A stretch of DNA of 64,000 nucleotides from Leptodontidium sp. MPI-SDFR-AT-0119 (GCA_020726505.1 JAHLEZ010000022.1:744001-808000), one strand, 5' to 3'; shown: positions 42,853-54,570, counted from the first letter of the stretch. Translations and numbers: made by a program. Notes: generated from the letters alone by a model not told the origin.

Positions 42853-44597
42853 ACGCCAAGACCATGGTCACAGTCCCCTTCGTGCATCTCCCACACCTCG
42901 ATCTACATTCCACACAACAAACTCAAACTCACCAGAGCTCCGGCCAAGCGCAAACTTTCCCTTCTTGTAAACCACCATTACATCACACTTTCGAGCGAGC
43001 AAACATACCAGGCGTTGGGGATTCGCTTTTCACACATTTTGTTTTCCCAATTGCATCTGTCGGCGTTGGGGTAGCTGTCCGCCAACAGACGTCTTGGGTC
43101 AGTTGGCACAGCACATGTAAATTCTGTACTATATGAGTTGGCGTTCCGACACCACGTTTTCTTTCTGTATCTGTGTCGTTTTCTTTTTTTATTGCAACAG
43201 GGTTGGGTTTTTTGGACGAAAATGATGATGCCATGCGAGCATTCTGCATTTATTTTTTGTCGTCCTCCGTTGTGGACGAGGCTGAGAGAGAGGCTTTCCC
43301 CCCTACGGGGCATTGATGCATGGAGGAGTTGTTATATCGTCGAAGGACCAGTCGACAGGACACATACGGAGTACGGTTGATAGCTTGATCTGCCCTTACA
43401 CGGCTGGAGCGCTATCCCTTCTGCTGATACGGAAACGACGTCTAAGGCCAGCTTGATCCGTCCTTCAGGACTGGAGCACTGTCACTTACTTTCCTGCGCC
43501 AAATCACCAAATTGGGCTCAGTTTGATCCGTCCTCACACGACCAGAACGCTGTCCCTTCTGTTCATACGCCACTTCAACAACCACGCTCGGCTTGATCCG
43601 TCCTTACACGACTGTAGCGCTGTGCCCACGTTTGGAGCGACGTGGCTGGCGAATCGATATCTCCCTTTTCTCATCGTGTTCCCCCTCTGAAGACGCAGAG
43701 GTTCTTGCATGTCCCGTAGAAGGACAAGAACTGGGCTGGAAAGCGGAGAAATCGTCCAAGGTGGAGTGGCACGATCAGTGGACTAATCATCCTTCTTTTT
43801 TTTTCTCGGTCTCTTTCTCGGATTGCTAGCAGGGATTCTGACTGGTGGTAATGCAAGGTTGGTACAGTGGAGACAACGAATAAAAATCATGAGATTTGCC
43901 TGTGTTTGTTTGCTTCAAATGTGAAATGAGGTATTGCTAATATATTTAACAATAAGCTTTTGTAAGGTAAGATCTTTCAAGCGTCACTTATGGTAAGATT
44001 AGCCTTCCAGTTGGTTCTGTCTCCCAAACCTTTAAACTTGAGGATGAGAATCGGTCATGATCCCTACATCTCCCCTAGCTTCTTGCCATAAATGAAATAT
44101 CCGAAAACGTAGAGATTGTTTCGCCGACATCAGACAATGAAAGCATTTCTGCTATTGGAGGCAGACTTTCAATTCGAGGATTACTTCACCTTGTGCCATG
44201 GAAGAAATTCAGCCTCAAGGCTTAGGTGCCAGTCATCAGAGCTGTGGAAGTTGTCTTTTTTTTTTCCACCTGGATGGATGCTTGTATCTTGAAAGTTGAA
44301 GAGTGGCGGCGCTTGGCGAATAGGGGCTTAAGCGAGTAAACATGGCCAGAGAAGGCAAGGAAATCATCGTCTCTAAATTTGGGGAGAGTATTTGCAAAGA
44401 AAAGAACAGTTGGAAAGGTTTTTTGAAAAGTCATTGCTATGAAAAACTTTCGCTATTTAAGTGACAAAGGGAAAGGTAGATGTGACGAATGATGCTGCGC
44501 CTGCCCAGCATTGACTTGCCCGATTGATTTAGGCGTCAAGGCCCATCTACAAATTAGTTTCCTCATCTCGCCATGTACCCAAAACAACTCAGCTGCC
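42853..44597. other. Intergenic with a 70-bp tandem repeat
   Basis: The TAF1 3' region, then a four-copy repeat (43,383-43,630), then about 950 bases with short frames only. The downstream gene is on the other strand, so this is a tail-to-tail interval. Confidence 0.5.
43383..43630. repeat. Four imperfect tandem copies of a ~70-bp unit
   Basis: Units begin GCTTGATC (or GTTTGATC) at 43,383, 43,451, 43,521 and 43,591, at spacings of 68, 70 and 70 bases. Each reads close to TTGATCCGTCCTTACACGAC and then GGAGCGCTGTCCCTTCTG, followed by a more variable half. No coding capacity. Confidence 0.85.
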
Positions 44598-46123
44598 TTA
44601 CTCCCGCTCAGCAAACATCTCCTTGATACCATCATACCAATGCATCAACTCGCCATCCGCATAACACTTGGCCGAAGTTCCCAAAAACTCCAACTCAAAA
44701 GTCGTACGTCTGTACGCCGGTCTCATGGTGTAGAAAGTGACATCTTCATAAGGCAATTTAATTTTTGGGACGATGAAGGTTTTCTCGAAATGTTTCTTGC
44801 GATCTCGTGGGAGGCGGTCTAGGACGCGGGTTTGGCGGGAGAGGATGGAGAAGTTGAAGTCGATGTTGGCCCATCCTTCACTTGCTGGAGCTTGCGCAAT
44901 TTGAGTGATGTAGTGTTGCTTGAATGTATTCAGCTTCGCCGTCATGTGGGATAGGGAGTATGGGAGGACGCTGGCAGGGCGGGCGAATTGTAGGAAGTAT
45001 GGGATTCGGGCGAAGATCAGATCTTCCAAGTGATCGCCGAAGTCGGTGAGACGTAAGATGGAGTCGGGAGTAGCGGTGCCGACGCAGCCGACAACAAAGC
45101 GAAGTTCCTTGAGGTGTGGGCAGTTGGCTTTTATGTAGCGAGTCCAGATCATGATGTCGATTGTGTTCTGGGGATCGTTGTTGAAGAAGCGGTCGCCGGT
45201 CGAGATGGCGATGTTACGAATGCTCGTTGTATCGAGGCCCATGCTAGCGTCAAATGGCTGGTATCTATGATGATCTAGGTTCTCGAGGGTGAAGATGTCC
45301 ATCAGTATAGTGTCTCGCATCGCATCAATTGCTGTTGGGTCAGAGTAGACTCCATTACGTGCCAGGTGCGATGCGGTGAGTCCTGTCGGGACATTATCAA
45401 CAACATCAAGAGCCTTGTAGTTCTTGAGGGCAACTTCTTTAGATACATTATTGAGATAAAATAGTGCAGTGTTGAGGGGTGTGCTGGTGAAGTTGACTTC
45501 GGCATTGTGGTCAATGCTGACTTCGACGAGGCGAGGTTTGGGAAGGGCAGCCTCATAGATCTGAATCTGAAGCTCCAGTGGAAGACCAGAGAATTGAGGA
45601 AACTGTCTCGGAGGGGTTGGCAGGTAGTGGTCGAATAGTTTTGGCCAAGATATCAAGATAGCTCGAGCTTTCATTCTGGAGTTGTCGACTTTACCGGAGG
45701 GAAAGGTTGGAAGTGGAACGATGCACCAACGTGCTGTTAATTCATCAGTATACTGTCAACCGGAGGTACCATCACCACATCAAAAGGGAATGACATACCA
45801 GGAGAGTATGTGTAGAAAGAGTCATCATGGGAATTGATGGCGCGGAATTCTTGCCACGACTTGGGGGTTCGCACAATGCCAGGCTTCATGTTATCGTTCT
45901 CGTTCTGAGCGAGCATGGCACCGAAGGCAGCAAGCGCCGCAGACCTGAATTTGGGGCGACTTTGGGTGGAATTTCCAACAGCTGTGGTTGATGGCTCGAT
46001 GATTGTTTGGTTTTGGCTCAAACCTAACCGTGTATTGTGTGTGACATGGTCGTTGTTATGGGAAACAGACATATAAGAGACCGGCTTCAACTCGATCCGC
46101 GATCGGTCAGGAATTCCATCCAT
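44598..46123 (-). CDS. 2EXR-domain protein
   Basis: Two exons, 46,123-45,799 and 45,733-44,598 (486 residues), joined across a 65-nt GT-AG intron in phase. The N-terminal 110 residues are unremarkable and polar. The second exon carries the 2EXR motif FSGLPLELQIQIYEAALPKP with RLVEV, an F-box-like helix-turn element found in very large fungal families, then an alpha/beta region (LKELRFVVGCVG, DHLEDLIFARIPYFLQF). 2EXR proteins are uncharacterised; expansion and sequence diversity suggest recognition roles. No transmembrane segment or signal peptide. Confidence 0.8.
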
Positions 46124-46809
46124 CCTCGATGTTTAATAGTCTCTGAAGACCAAATTTGCTTTGAGGAATATCTAAGTCAATGCAAGTGTTAATCAAAACG
46201 GCTCAAGCGAAAACAATTTGAAGAAGTACTCAGATCGAGGAAAATGCAGGATATTCGAGGACTACAATTCGAGATCAAGTTCGAAGAATAGCAGGACAGT
46301 ATAACAAAGCCATAGCCTCATTATGTCGCAGCACTAGCATAGCCGAGAAAAGATACCAAGAACAGCTGACCAGGCTGAGAGAAGAGGATGAGAGTGAAGT
46401 GCCAGGGAGATGGGCGTGAGTCAACCAGCAAGCGAGGGGGAGGTGGCAATTCCCCCAAAGAGAAACTACTTCTGGTTTAGCTAGCTGGAGGGCATGTTGA
46501 TGCTTATTTTGGGCAGATTGGGTTGATTTAACTTTTAATTTAAAGTTACATTCCTTTGTTTGCCACCCCTTTCTTCCTCCTTCTCGTTGAATAACGTGGC
46601 ACCGCAAGAGACAATGTCTTTGAGATATCTCTTTGTTCAGCCGCAGAGCCTCAGAGCCTCAAGCTGACTTCCAACGATACTCCAGGGACCAGTTCGATGT
46701 ATAAAGAGGAAAGATACTTCACAGAAATCCTAAGGTGTACGAAAGTTCCAGCGTTTTCCCGGAACATGGTAATCCATGACTTGAAGAACCACTTCGAACC
46801 AGCAGAGAC
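46124..46809. other. Intergenic, promoter of the 2EXR gene
   Basis: No gene or repeat recognised; an AT-rich run near 46,530-46,545. It also holds the 3' end of the zinc transporter gene. Confidence 0.5.
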
Positions 46810-48754
46810 TTAAGCCCATTTTCCAAGGACAGACATGAGTACCAACCCAGAAACCAAACTGAATCCTCCTACAAACACCTTCATCAATCCCGCCCTCGCC
46901 ATATCACCCCACATCCAGTCGTGAGCCAACATCTCCACCAGCCCAACCCACAGCAAAATCCCGGCACTCAAGGCATCGAGCGTCCCAATCGACACGATAG
47001 TCGCGGGATCATTACCGTTGAAATGCTGCAAGACACCCACACCGATCGCCATACCAATGGGAGTGATTAGCGTGAAGATACCTGCCATGAGGATCTTGGT
47101 GAAGAAGGAGGTTGAGCTCTTGAGAGCGGCGATTCGGGTGCCGAGCGCCAGACCCTCGAACATTTGGTGAAAGAGGATCACGATGAAGAGAGTCGTGAAA
47201 TAGGAGTTTGGAGTTACATTGAGAGTTATGCCAATTACTGGATTGTGTTAGAGTGGAGTGGGTTGGGAATGGAAAAGGAGGAGGGGAAGGAGGGACTTAC
47301 GGATCGAGTGGAATACAATTCCGGATTCCATGACTGCCACACTGAAATGGCTTTCTGGATGCATGGCGTTGGAATGGGCATGTCCTAGTGCGGCGATGGA
47401 TGTATCTGGAGGGGAGGGAGCGGAATGGGTACTTCCTTTCGGGGAGGTTTCCGAGAACTGCTCTGAGTCAACGGCAGGCACTGCACATGCGTTACGTCTT
47501 GCCACGAGTCGGTTTCCAATGTACTCGACGAAGAAGGAGAGCAGTACTCCGGCCATGGCGATTGCTGTTGTCGTTCCTTCGTAAACGAGTGGACCCAGGC
47601 ATTCATTCGCGAATTGCATTTCCGCATGAGTGAGAAGCTATTCCTGTTAGCTTTCACTTCGACACAAAGAGCAACAATGTATCTACATGAACGAACGCAG
47701 TGGAGATGATGATGCCGGTTCCAAACTGCTTGAGAATTGTAAAAACAATGCTATTGAGCGTCATCTTGCTGAATCGTTCAATCAACATAGGCGCAAAGAC
47801 AGCTGGAAATGGTCAGTATCATCGACACATAAGATTTGGAGGAGGCAGACACACCAAAGCCACTGGTTACTAGAATGACGAAGATGAGCCCGATACGAAG
47901 CCCGATATTGTAGTCCCGGTCTACTCGCTCGCAAGTGGTGGTAGAGGAGGAACCTCCAGTACAATGTCTAGAGATTGTCAGATTTCGACTCCCACAAGTC
48001 AGGGACGCACGAAGCTTACTCAACGGTACCATGGAAGTGACAGTGCTGACCAGATATCCCTGCTTCAGCTTCTGCGTCGTGGTCATGGTCTTCGTGGTCT
48101 TCGTGGTCTTCGTGGTCTTCGTGGTCTTCGTGGTCTTCGTGGCCAGCTTCATCGGTATGATCTGTACCTTCCAGGGCGATCGGAACTTCGGTGCCATCTG
48201 ATGCCATGCAGTAACTGAGAAGTATTAACTCCCATCCCAAAGTCTTCGAATTGTTTGCAAGAGTTTAGCTCACATTTCACCACCTCCGTGGTCATGGCAG
48301 TCATTGTACGATTCTGGAAGAGGTGTGATAGCGGGGGTCTCGAGGACTTCATATTCGGTTCCACTTGCTTGACAGAATCTGGACTTGGTCAGGGCTTCAT
48401 GGGGCTTGCGGTAGATTTAAAGAATACTTGCTGTGAGCCGCTATCATGAATATGGCACGCTGTCACCGACGCTGGAACTGCGATAGATGTTGCACTGGCA
48501 TCTAGGCTTGCTGGAGCGGTAGTTTCTGGGGTAGCCGTTGCTACGGCTGTTGTTCCTGTCCGAGTGAACGGTACTTCGGATCCATTTGGGAGATAACAGT
48601 ATCTACATCACCATTAGAATGACCCAGCAACCCAAACAAAAACTTACTCTTGCCCATCGTGGGTGTGACAGCCAGATAAAGTATAAGTACTCTGTGCAAG
48701 CACACAAGAGACGATTCCAGCAAACACAAAGATGTTTCGTAAAGTCATGATCAT
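46810..48754 (-). CDS. zrfC: ZIP zinc transporter of the ZrfC/Zrt type with Cys-His-rich exoplasmic domain
   Basis: Eight exons: 48,754-48,648; 48,602-48,432; 48,378-48,274; 48,214-48,020; 47,967-47,855; 47,802-47,687; 47,637-47,301; 47,237-46,810 (523 residues). A signal peptide (FVFAGIVSCVLAQ) leads into four copies of a zinc motif: CHTHDGQEYC, CHIHDSGSQFC, CHDHGGGEIYC and CHFHGTVEHC. Between the third and fourth is a His-Glu-Asp run. Then come the ZIP helices (IGLRIGLIFVILVTSGF, FGTGIIISTAFVHLLTHA, TTTAIAMAGVLLSFFVEYIG), a His-rich loop, ITLNVTPNSYFTTLF, FHQMFEGLALG (ZIP signature) and two more helices. The second intron is GC-AG. It imports zinc across the plasma membrane. The gene diverges from an AspF2-type zincophore gene, as in Aspergillus zrfC-aspf2 and Candida ZRT1-PRA1. 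Confidence 0.92.
48085..48143 (-). repeat. 9-bp coding minisatellite (His-Glu-Asp repeat)
   Basis: The unit CACGAAGAC on the minus strand is repeated about six times with near-perfect identity, giving His-Glu-Asp triplets in the fourth exon of the zinc transporter. It ends in HDHDAEAEA. Confidence 0.85.
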
Positions 48755-49727
48755 GAAGTTCGTTCGCGGTTGATGGTCGTGTACAGAAGGAGGGCGGATG
48801 ATCGCCTGCGCGGCAGCAACATCGGAACCCTTATATTCCTGGAAGTTAAACCCACTTCCTGCACGAAAGATACCATAACCAAGACACAGTGATCTCATCC
48901 CATCATTGGCCGAATGCTTCGAAATCTTACTCCTTCATTTCTTGGGCATATGCTCGCCAAGTGAGCGGGATTATTGACCGCTGAGCTTTCCATCTCACCC
49001 CCACAACCTCGACGGAAGAACCGTCCACCAAAACACCACGACAACCGTTTCAATTGGCTGCCAAACGCCAAATACGGTCATTCTCTAGGTTAGTGCTGTT
49101 GAAGAAGAGGCAATTATCCGCCAAGCGCCAAGCGCCGAGACATATCGAATGCTTGAGTAGCCAACAAGGTGTCGGCATTCCCTCATCGTATCATCCTCTA
49201 CAAGCAATGGCAGAAACATTTCCTCGGATCACAACATGTCAGAGGCGCGTAAAGCGATCTTTGGGAAGACTGGTAGCTGTTGAGGGAGCCCCATCCCACC
49301 TTCGAGGGCTTCTAGCTTGTTCTTGGCTGCGGACTTGTTGACCAATTTCTTGAAGACTTTTCAGTATTGCATCGTTCCAAGACTTTGAAATACGTGAAAA
49401 GGAAACTATTTCGTACCGATACCTTGATTCTGGGATGGGAAAAATGCCATCAAGGTTGCTAATGGTGTTGAATGATCGGGTGAATTCTTCTGTCGCTGCT
49501 CGGCAGTGCAGTGTTCTAGGTCGATAGTTGAGATTCTGACACGGAGCATCCGAAGTTGAAGGTTGGGAATTGATAATCGCTCAGGTACTGAACCAAAGAA
49601 TTTCTTCTCGGGGTATTTCATGACGAGATATATAAAGCTCATCCGTTCCCATGGTTCGGTTCTTGCCATCGTCAGCAGCTAATTCATCTTCCGCCGATCT
49701 CGAATCCAAAGCAACGAATCTCTCACC
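48755..49727. promoter_or_regulatory. Bidirectional promoter of the zinc transporter and zincophore genes
   Basis: Contains three copies of CAAGGT, the ZafA zinc-response core (49,165-49,170 +, 49,421-49,426 -, 49,451-49,456 +), and three of GCCAAG, the PacC core (48,956-48,961, 49,120-49,125, 49,127-49,132, the last two almost touching). A TATATAAA lies at 49,628-49,635, about 95 bases before the zincophore ATG. In Aspergillus this gene pair is induced by zinc starvation at neutral or alkaline pH through these factors; the sites here suggest the same control. Confidence 0.65.
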
Positions 49728-50748
49728 ATGTTGTTCACATCAGCCCTCCTTCTTAGTGCTCTTTCGCTGACCTCTGCTCTTCCTACGTTCTCTTCGGACC
49801 AGAGCGTCGAGCAGCGAGACTCGGCTTGGGCTTGGGACGAAGGTGCCTCGTCCGACTCCACCATTCACATCTCTTGCAATGCCACCGAGCGAGCACAGCT
49901 TCTACGCGCCTTGAACGAGAGTATAACTTTGGCACAACATGCAAAGGACCACATTCTGCGCTTCGGAAACTCTTCCGAGACTTACGTCAAGTACTTCGGA
50001 AATGCCAGCACCACTGCTGAGCCAGCTGGGTGGTTCGATAAGCTTGTTAACGGCGACAAGACGGGCATCTTATTCCGTTGCGACGATGTTGATAACAAGT
50101 GCTATCAGGATGGTGGGTAGCCATTCATGTTACTGCGGGGCATCAAAGCTAACTTGTGCACAGGATGGGCTGGGCACTGGCGAGGAGAGATTTCACCGGA
50201 CCAAACTGTCATCTGCCCATTGTCGTTCGAGGCAAGATGGTCGCTGGAGGCAATGTGCGCTCATGGATACACTGTCGCAGAGCAGAAGGATTCCCTGTAC
50301 TTTGGGGCCGACTTGTTGCATCGCCTTTACCATACTGAGAAGATTGCCGAAGGTGTCGTAGACCACTACGCTGACAGTAAGTAATTCTTAAACTTTCTCA
50401 CAAGGAATGTCACTGACCAGATTCTCAGCCCAAGAAGAGATCCTTCAACTTGCGATTGAGCACCCCGAGGAGGCAGTACGAAACAGTGCCACACTTCGTC
50501 ACTTCGCCGTGGAGGTTTATGCCTATGACATCGCAGTGCCAGGTCAAGGATGTGCTGGAACCGTTCCTGTGGCATCGGAATTAGCTGCTAGTAGCTCAAC
50601 AGTCGCTTCAGCAACTCCGATAAGTGTGTCGTCTTCAGTGTCAGAGACCCCAGCTGCAAGCATGACTGAGGTGGCCTCGGCTAGCACAGTGAGCAGTGCC
50701 GCCAGCGAGTGCCATACTCACGCTGATGGAGAAGTGCACTGCGCGTAA
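49728..50748 (+). CDS. aspf2: Secreted zincophore, AspF2/PRA1 family
   Basis: Three exons, 49,728-50,112, 50,164-50,376 and 50,429-50,748 (305 residues; family about 300). A signal peptide (MLFTSALLLSALSLTSALP) is followed by the AspF2-like domain: ISCNATERAQLLRALNESI, HAKDHILRFGNSSETYVKYF, VICPLSFEARW and the metal site LLHRLYHTEKI with HYAD, an HRxxH-type motif like that of deuterolysin-type metalloproteases. A Ser/Thr/Ala-rich linker ends in CHTHADGEVHCA. This last motif matches the repeats at the N-terminus of the divergent ZIP transporter, which fits the model in which the secreted protein binds zinc and returns it to the transporter. Orthologues are surface antigens or allergens in pathogenic fungi. 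Confidence 0.9.
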
Positions 50749-50946
50749 TGGAATGTGATGAGTGCCAAATGATGATGGACATGGAATAGGATGATGGACG
50801 ATTTATGACCAAGTAAATAGACAACTCTAATTCTCAAGAGAGCGAAACTTCGCAAATAATATCAAACAATTTTGTCCGAGATCCTCTGCACAATGGTACT
50901 GTATCCTTGAATGACTAACGCTCATTCAAACCGTCGATGTACTTTG

Positions 50947-51523
50947 TCAACCGGTATATCTTGCCCTCCATGGATGTTCGCTGAGCCTGACATCTACATG
51001 TCCACAGACACTTCCGACGGCGACATCCGCATACCCGAACTTATATCCAATGATGAATTGGTCCCAACCCACTCGGCTAGAGCTTTGAAGCCCCCACCCA
51101 CTTTCCTCATCTGACGTGCCTTCCATTCCTCATCTGACGTGCCTTCCATTCCTCACTCTGCCCACCTTGAGCACGCCGCTTCTCGAAAAACAGGAAGACG
51201 AGTGCATCACACAGTCCATCGACCACAACCTCGACATTCTTGGCAAAGAGCTTCTCATCAATATCCTGTGAGAGCATTGGGGTTGTGCCTGGAAACTTGG
51301 CCTCGATGTATTCCAGGATGCAATAAGATTCATAGACAGATGTACCATCTTCTAGAATGAGAAATGGGAGTTTGAGTTTCTCGAGTGGGTTGTGGAGTGG
51401 TGTCTTGGTTGTGCTGTCCCACGGTACCTCGGTTACCAGTTTGAAGGGTATGCTTTTCTCGGCGAGGACAATACGGACTTTCCTCGCATAGGGGGATGGC
51501 GTAGCGCTGATGAGCTGAAGCAT
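50947..51523 (-). pseudogene. Glutathione S-transferase gene, broken
   Basis: ATG 51,523 opens a good thioredoxin-fold half (QLISATPSPYARKVRIVLAE, LPFLILEDGTSVYESYCILE, KFPGTTPML) and the start of the helical half (LVFLFFEKRRAQGGQSEEWK). Then a 23-bp tandem duplication (51,106-51,151) shifts the frame and gives a stop. The remaining homology continues beyond it in other frames: GGGFKALAEWVG, then after a second frameshift FIIGYKFGYADVAVGS and LSEHPWRARYTG, ending at TGA 50,947-50,949. The intact family protein has about 220-230 residues, so at least two lesions are present. Confidence 0.8.
51106..51151. repeat. Perfect 23-bp tandem duplication
   Basis: The unit CTCATCTGACGTGCCTTCCA plus TTC occurs at 51,106-51,128 and again at 51,129-51,151 without a mismatch, inside the GST reading frame. 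Confidence 0.95.
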
Positions 51524-52382
51524 CTTGTAGTAGTTATGATATTCAGGGCAATTTGCGTATGATAGAAGAGTTGAAAATGCCTCGGGTAAGAAGTGTCAAT
51601 GACGACAGAAGACCAAGAATAAGAAAGAGAAAAGATCGTCCTCATGAGCATGCATATCAAAAAGACACATGGAGAAATCCAAAGAGCAGAATGCCATTTT
51701 TCTAAGTTCAGCATCTGGCTATATACCACATCGTAGTTCGGGTGAAAGGTGGGCATGATGGTTGGCTGCAAAACTAATATACTAGAAAACAGAAATCAAT
51801 GGGAGAGCAAAGTTGTGACAAGAATAGAGGCAGTGACTGACTGACCTATCTCAAGTTTCGAACCATGTAACAATCAAGTGGGTCAAGCTTGAGCATCAAT
51901 TTTTTAGGCAAATGAACGCCCGCGGAGTCCCTGGACTCAAAGGCATCATCAGGGAAGCAGGAGTTGTTGGGTGATTTTCACACTCATGAAAACCTTATCG
52001 GGGGCCAGAGTCAGTCACCATACCTGCAACCTCATATACATAGCTGACTTGTTGTTGTGTCTCTGAACCCAAAATGGAGAATGAGGAAAATATCCGGCCA
52101 AGAAACATCGTCCAAATAAGCCTCGGTTGATTGGCTCGGGAACGCCAAGCTATTTATAGGAATCTCCACATCCACCCTAAATAACTGTCAGGGGAACATC
52201 TGCGATTTTGGACCTCGTACTCGAACACGAAGCATCACGACAAACCTCATTCAAAGGAGAATCGGCCTGCCAGTTCTCCTCCACGTTCCTTACCTCACCT
52301 TTAGGCACTCGCCCATCTGCGAATAGTCCAGCTTTCTCCTGCGTTCTTCTTTTCCAGCTTCAACAGACTAGATGTCCCCGCG
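51524..52382. other. Intergenic
   Basis: Between the GST pseudogene and gup1. Only short frames; the last 200 bases are the probable gup1 promoter and leader. Confidence 0.5.
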
Positions 52383-54570
52383 ATGAGCGTCTTCTCCTAT
52401 ATCAGGAGCATTTATGCTCTGGATACGATTGATACTCGATTCACGAGCTCTTCCGCCGCTCCCTACAAAACCGTTGTTGATGCCCGTTCGGATCCGTCCT
52501 CGAAAATCAAACGTGATGATTCTGTTCCAGGTGTCGGAGTGAAGACAGATCACAGCGGTAGACCCATTGCCCAACCGTCGAAATGGAACACCCCGGAATT
52601 CTACTTCTACTATTTTGTATTTTTAACAGTTGTACCATATATGTTCTGGGTGGCATTCGATGTGTCTCGGCGTACGTACAATCAAGCCTCTTCCAAGAAG
52701 CGAAGTCTGACTTGGAACAGCGTCTCACCCCAACTACCGCAAGTTCGCACCGTATCTGAGTGAAGGCTGGATTCCTGGGCGGAAGATTGTACGTGGGAGC
52801 TCTGCAGCAGGTAGTTGTACTGTGCTGATTCAATACAGGATATCTCGGACGCCCAATATTATTCCTTCCGTAAAAATGTACCATACCTCGCCATCCTCCT
52901 GGCTTGCCACCCAGTTCTTCGAAAGATATACAATGCTGTTCGACCAGTACCCGTCCGAAGCGGCTCCCCTAAACCAAATGGGGCTTCATCATACATGTCA
53001 GTGGCAGACGGAGAGGCTCGCAAGGAACAAAGGGCCTCCTTTGATTTCGGGTTCGCAATTATATTCCTGGCGGCAATACACGGGTTCTCGGGGTTAAAAG
53101 TTATGGCTATTCTGTACGCCAATTACTCTCTTGCTACAGGGCTCCCTCGTCAATATGTCCCAGTTGCTACTTGGATTTTCAACATTGGCATTCTCTTTGC
53201 GAATGAGTTGTCAGATGGGTACAAATTCGCAGGGATGGCAGCATATCTCTCGCCTCTGGATGCAACTGGACAGGGAAATTCTCTCAATAACTGGGGAGTC
53301 TGGCTCGATTATCACAGTGGAATCATACCAAGATGGGAGATTCTGTTCAATCTGACAGTCTTGCGACTGATCAGTTTCAACCTGGATTACTACTGGAGTC
53401 TGGACAGAAGAGGCGGAAGTCCAATTGAGGTTGGTGTCCAAAACTCCCCAGCACCTTAAACATAGCTAATGCTCATAAGAAGAAGCAACTCGACCCCGCC
53501 AACCTCCCTGAGAGAGACCGTATAAGAACCCCAGCAAATGCCAAGGACTTCTCCTTCCGCAACTATGTTGCATACGCCATCTACGCTCCTCTATACCTCA
53601 CAGGTCCAATCATAACATTCAACGACTTCATCTCACAACTCAAATACCCTCCAGCGAGCATCGAGACCGCTCGTACAATCAAATATGGTATTCGTTTCCT
53701 CCTCTGTCTGCTTGCCATGGAAGTCCTGCTCCACTACGACTACTGCGTCGCCATTTCGAAAGGCAACCCAGTTTGGTCAGACTACACACCCGCCCAACTC
53801 TCTCTCCTCTCTTACTTCAACCTCCACGTCCTCTGGCTCAAGCTCCTCCTCCCATGGCGTTTCTTCCGCCTCTGGTCTTTGATGGACGGCATCGACCCTC
53901 CAGAAAACATGCTCCGATGCCTCTCCGACAACCCCTCCACCGTCGCTTTCTGGCGCGGCTGGCACAGGAGTTACAACCGCTGGATCGTGCGCTATATTTA
54001 TGTGCCCATGGGCGGCGTTTCATCCCGAAACTGGAAATCAACAGTGATGTCCGTGGTAAACTACGTCTTAGTCTTCACGTTCGTAGCGCTGTGGCACGAT
54101 ATCAGTCTGAATCTACTTGTGTGGGGCTGGCTGGTCGTGTTCTTCATGCTGCCGGAAGTCATTGCGGGCATGTTGTTCCCGAGAAAGAGATGGGAGAACA
54201 ATCTCACAGCTTACAGAGTGCTGTGTGGTGTGGGTGTGGTGGGGAACTTGCTTATGATGATGATGGCTAATCTTGTGGGATTCGCGGTCGGTGTTGAGGG
54301 GCTGAAGAGTATCATTTCTGGCATCTTTAAGGATGCTTCTGGTATGTTTCCACGGTCCTTTCCCAAATTCCACTCTATTCCACTCACTTAACAGTGCATC
54401 TTTACATCCTCTCAATATTCCTGTCGTACTCCAGGAAAAAAGCATTGCTGACGAAAACCACAGGCCTCGCCTTCCTACTCTTCGCCTCATCAGTCCTCTT
54501 CGTAGGCATCCAAGTCATGTTTGAAGTTCGAGAGAGCGAGATGCGGAAGGGCATTTTCTTGAAGTGCTGA
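52383..54570 (+). CDS. gup1: GUP1-type membrane-bound O-acyltransferase
   Basis: Five exons: 52,383-52,671; 52,721-52,788; 52,839-53,429; 53,480-54,341; 54,464-54,570 (638 residues). Splices restore VSRPSHPNY, GRKIDISDAQYYSFRKNVPY and SPIEKKQLDP. Cues for the MBOAT family and GUP1 in particular are ILFANELSDGYKF, RWEILFNLTVLRLISFNLDYYW, PLYLTGPIITFNDF, the block FWRGWHRSYNRWIVRYIYVP and FVALWHDISLNLLVWGWL with the catalytic His. About ten hydrophobic helices. Yeast Gup1 remodels GPI anchors by adding a C26 acyl chain in the ER and affects glycerol handling and cell wall. The last intron (122 nt) is the least certain splice. Confidence 0.93.

Noticed and set aside
47935..48218. Plus-strand frames with Val-Phe or Arg-Gly-Leu repeats
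   Set aside because: These are the reverse reading of the His-Glu-Asp repeat in the zinc transporter.
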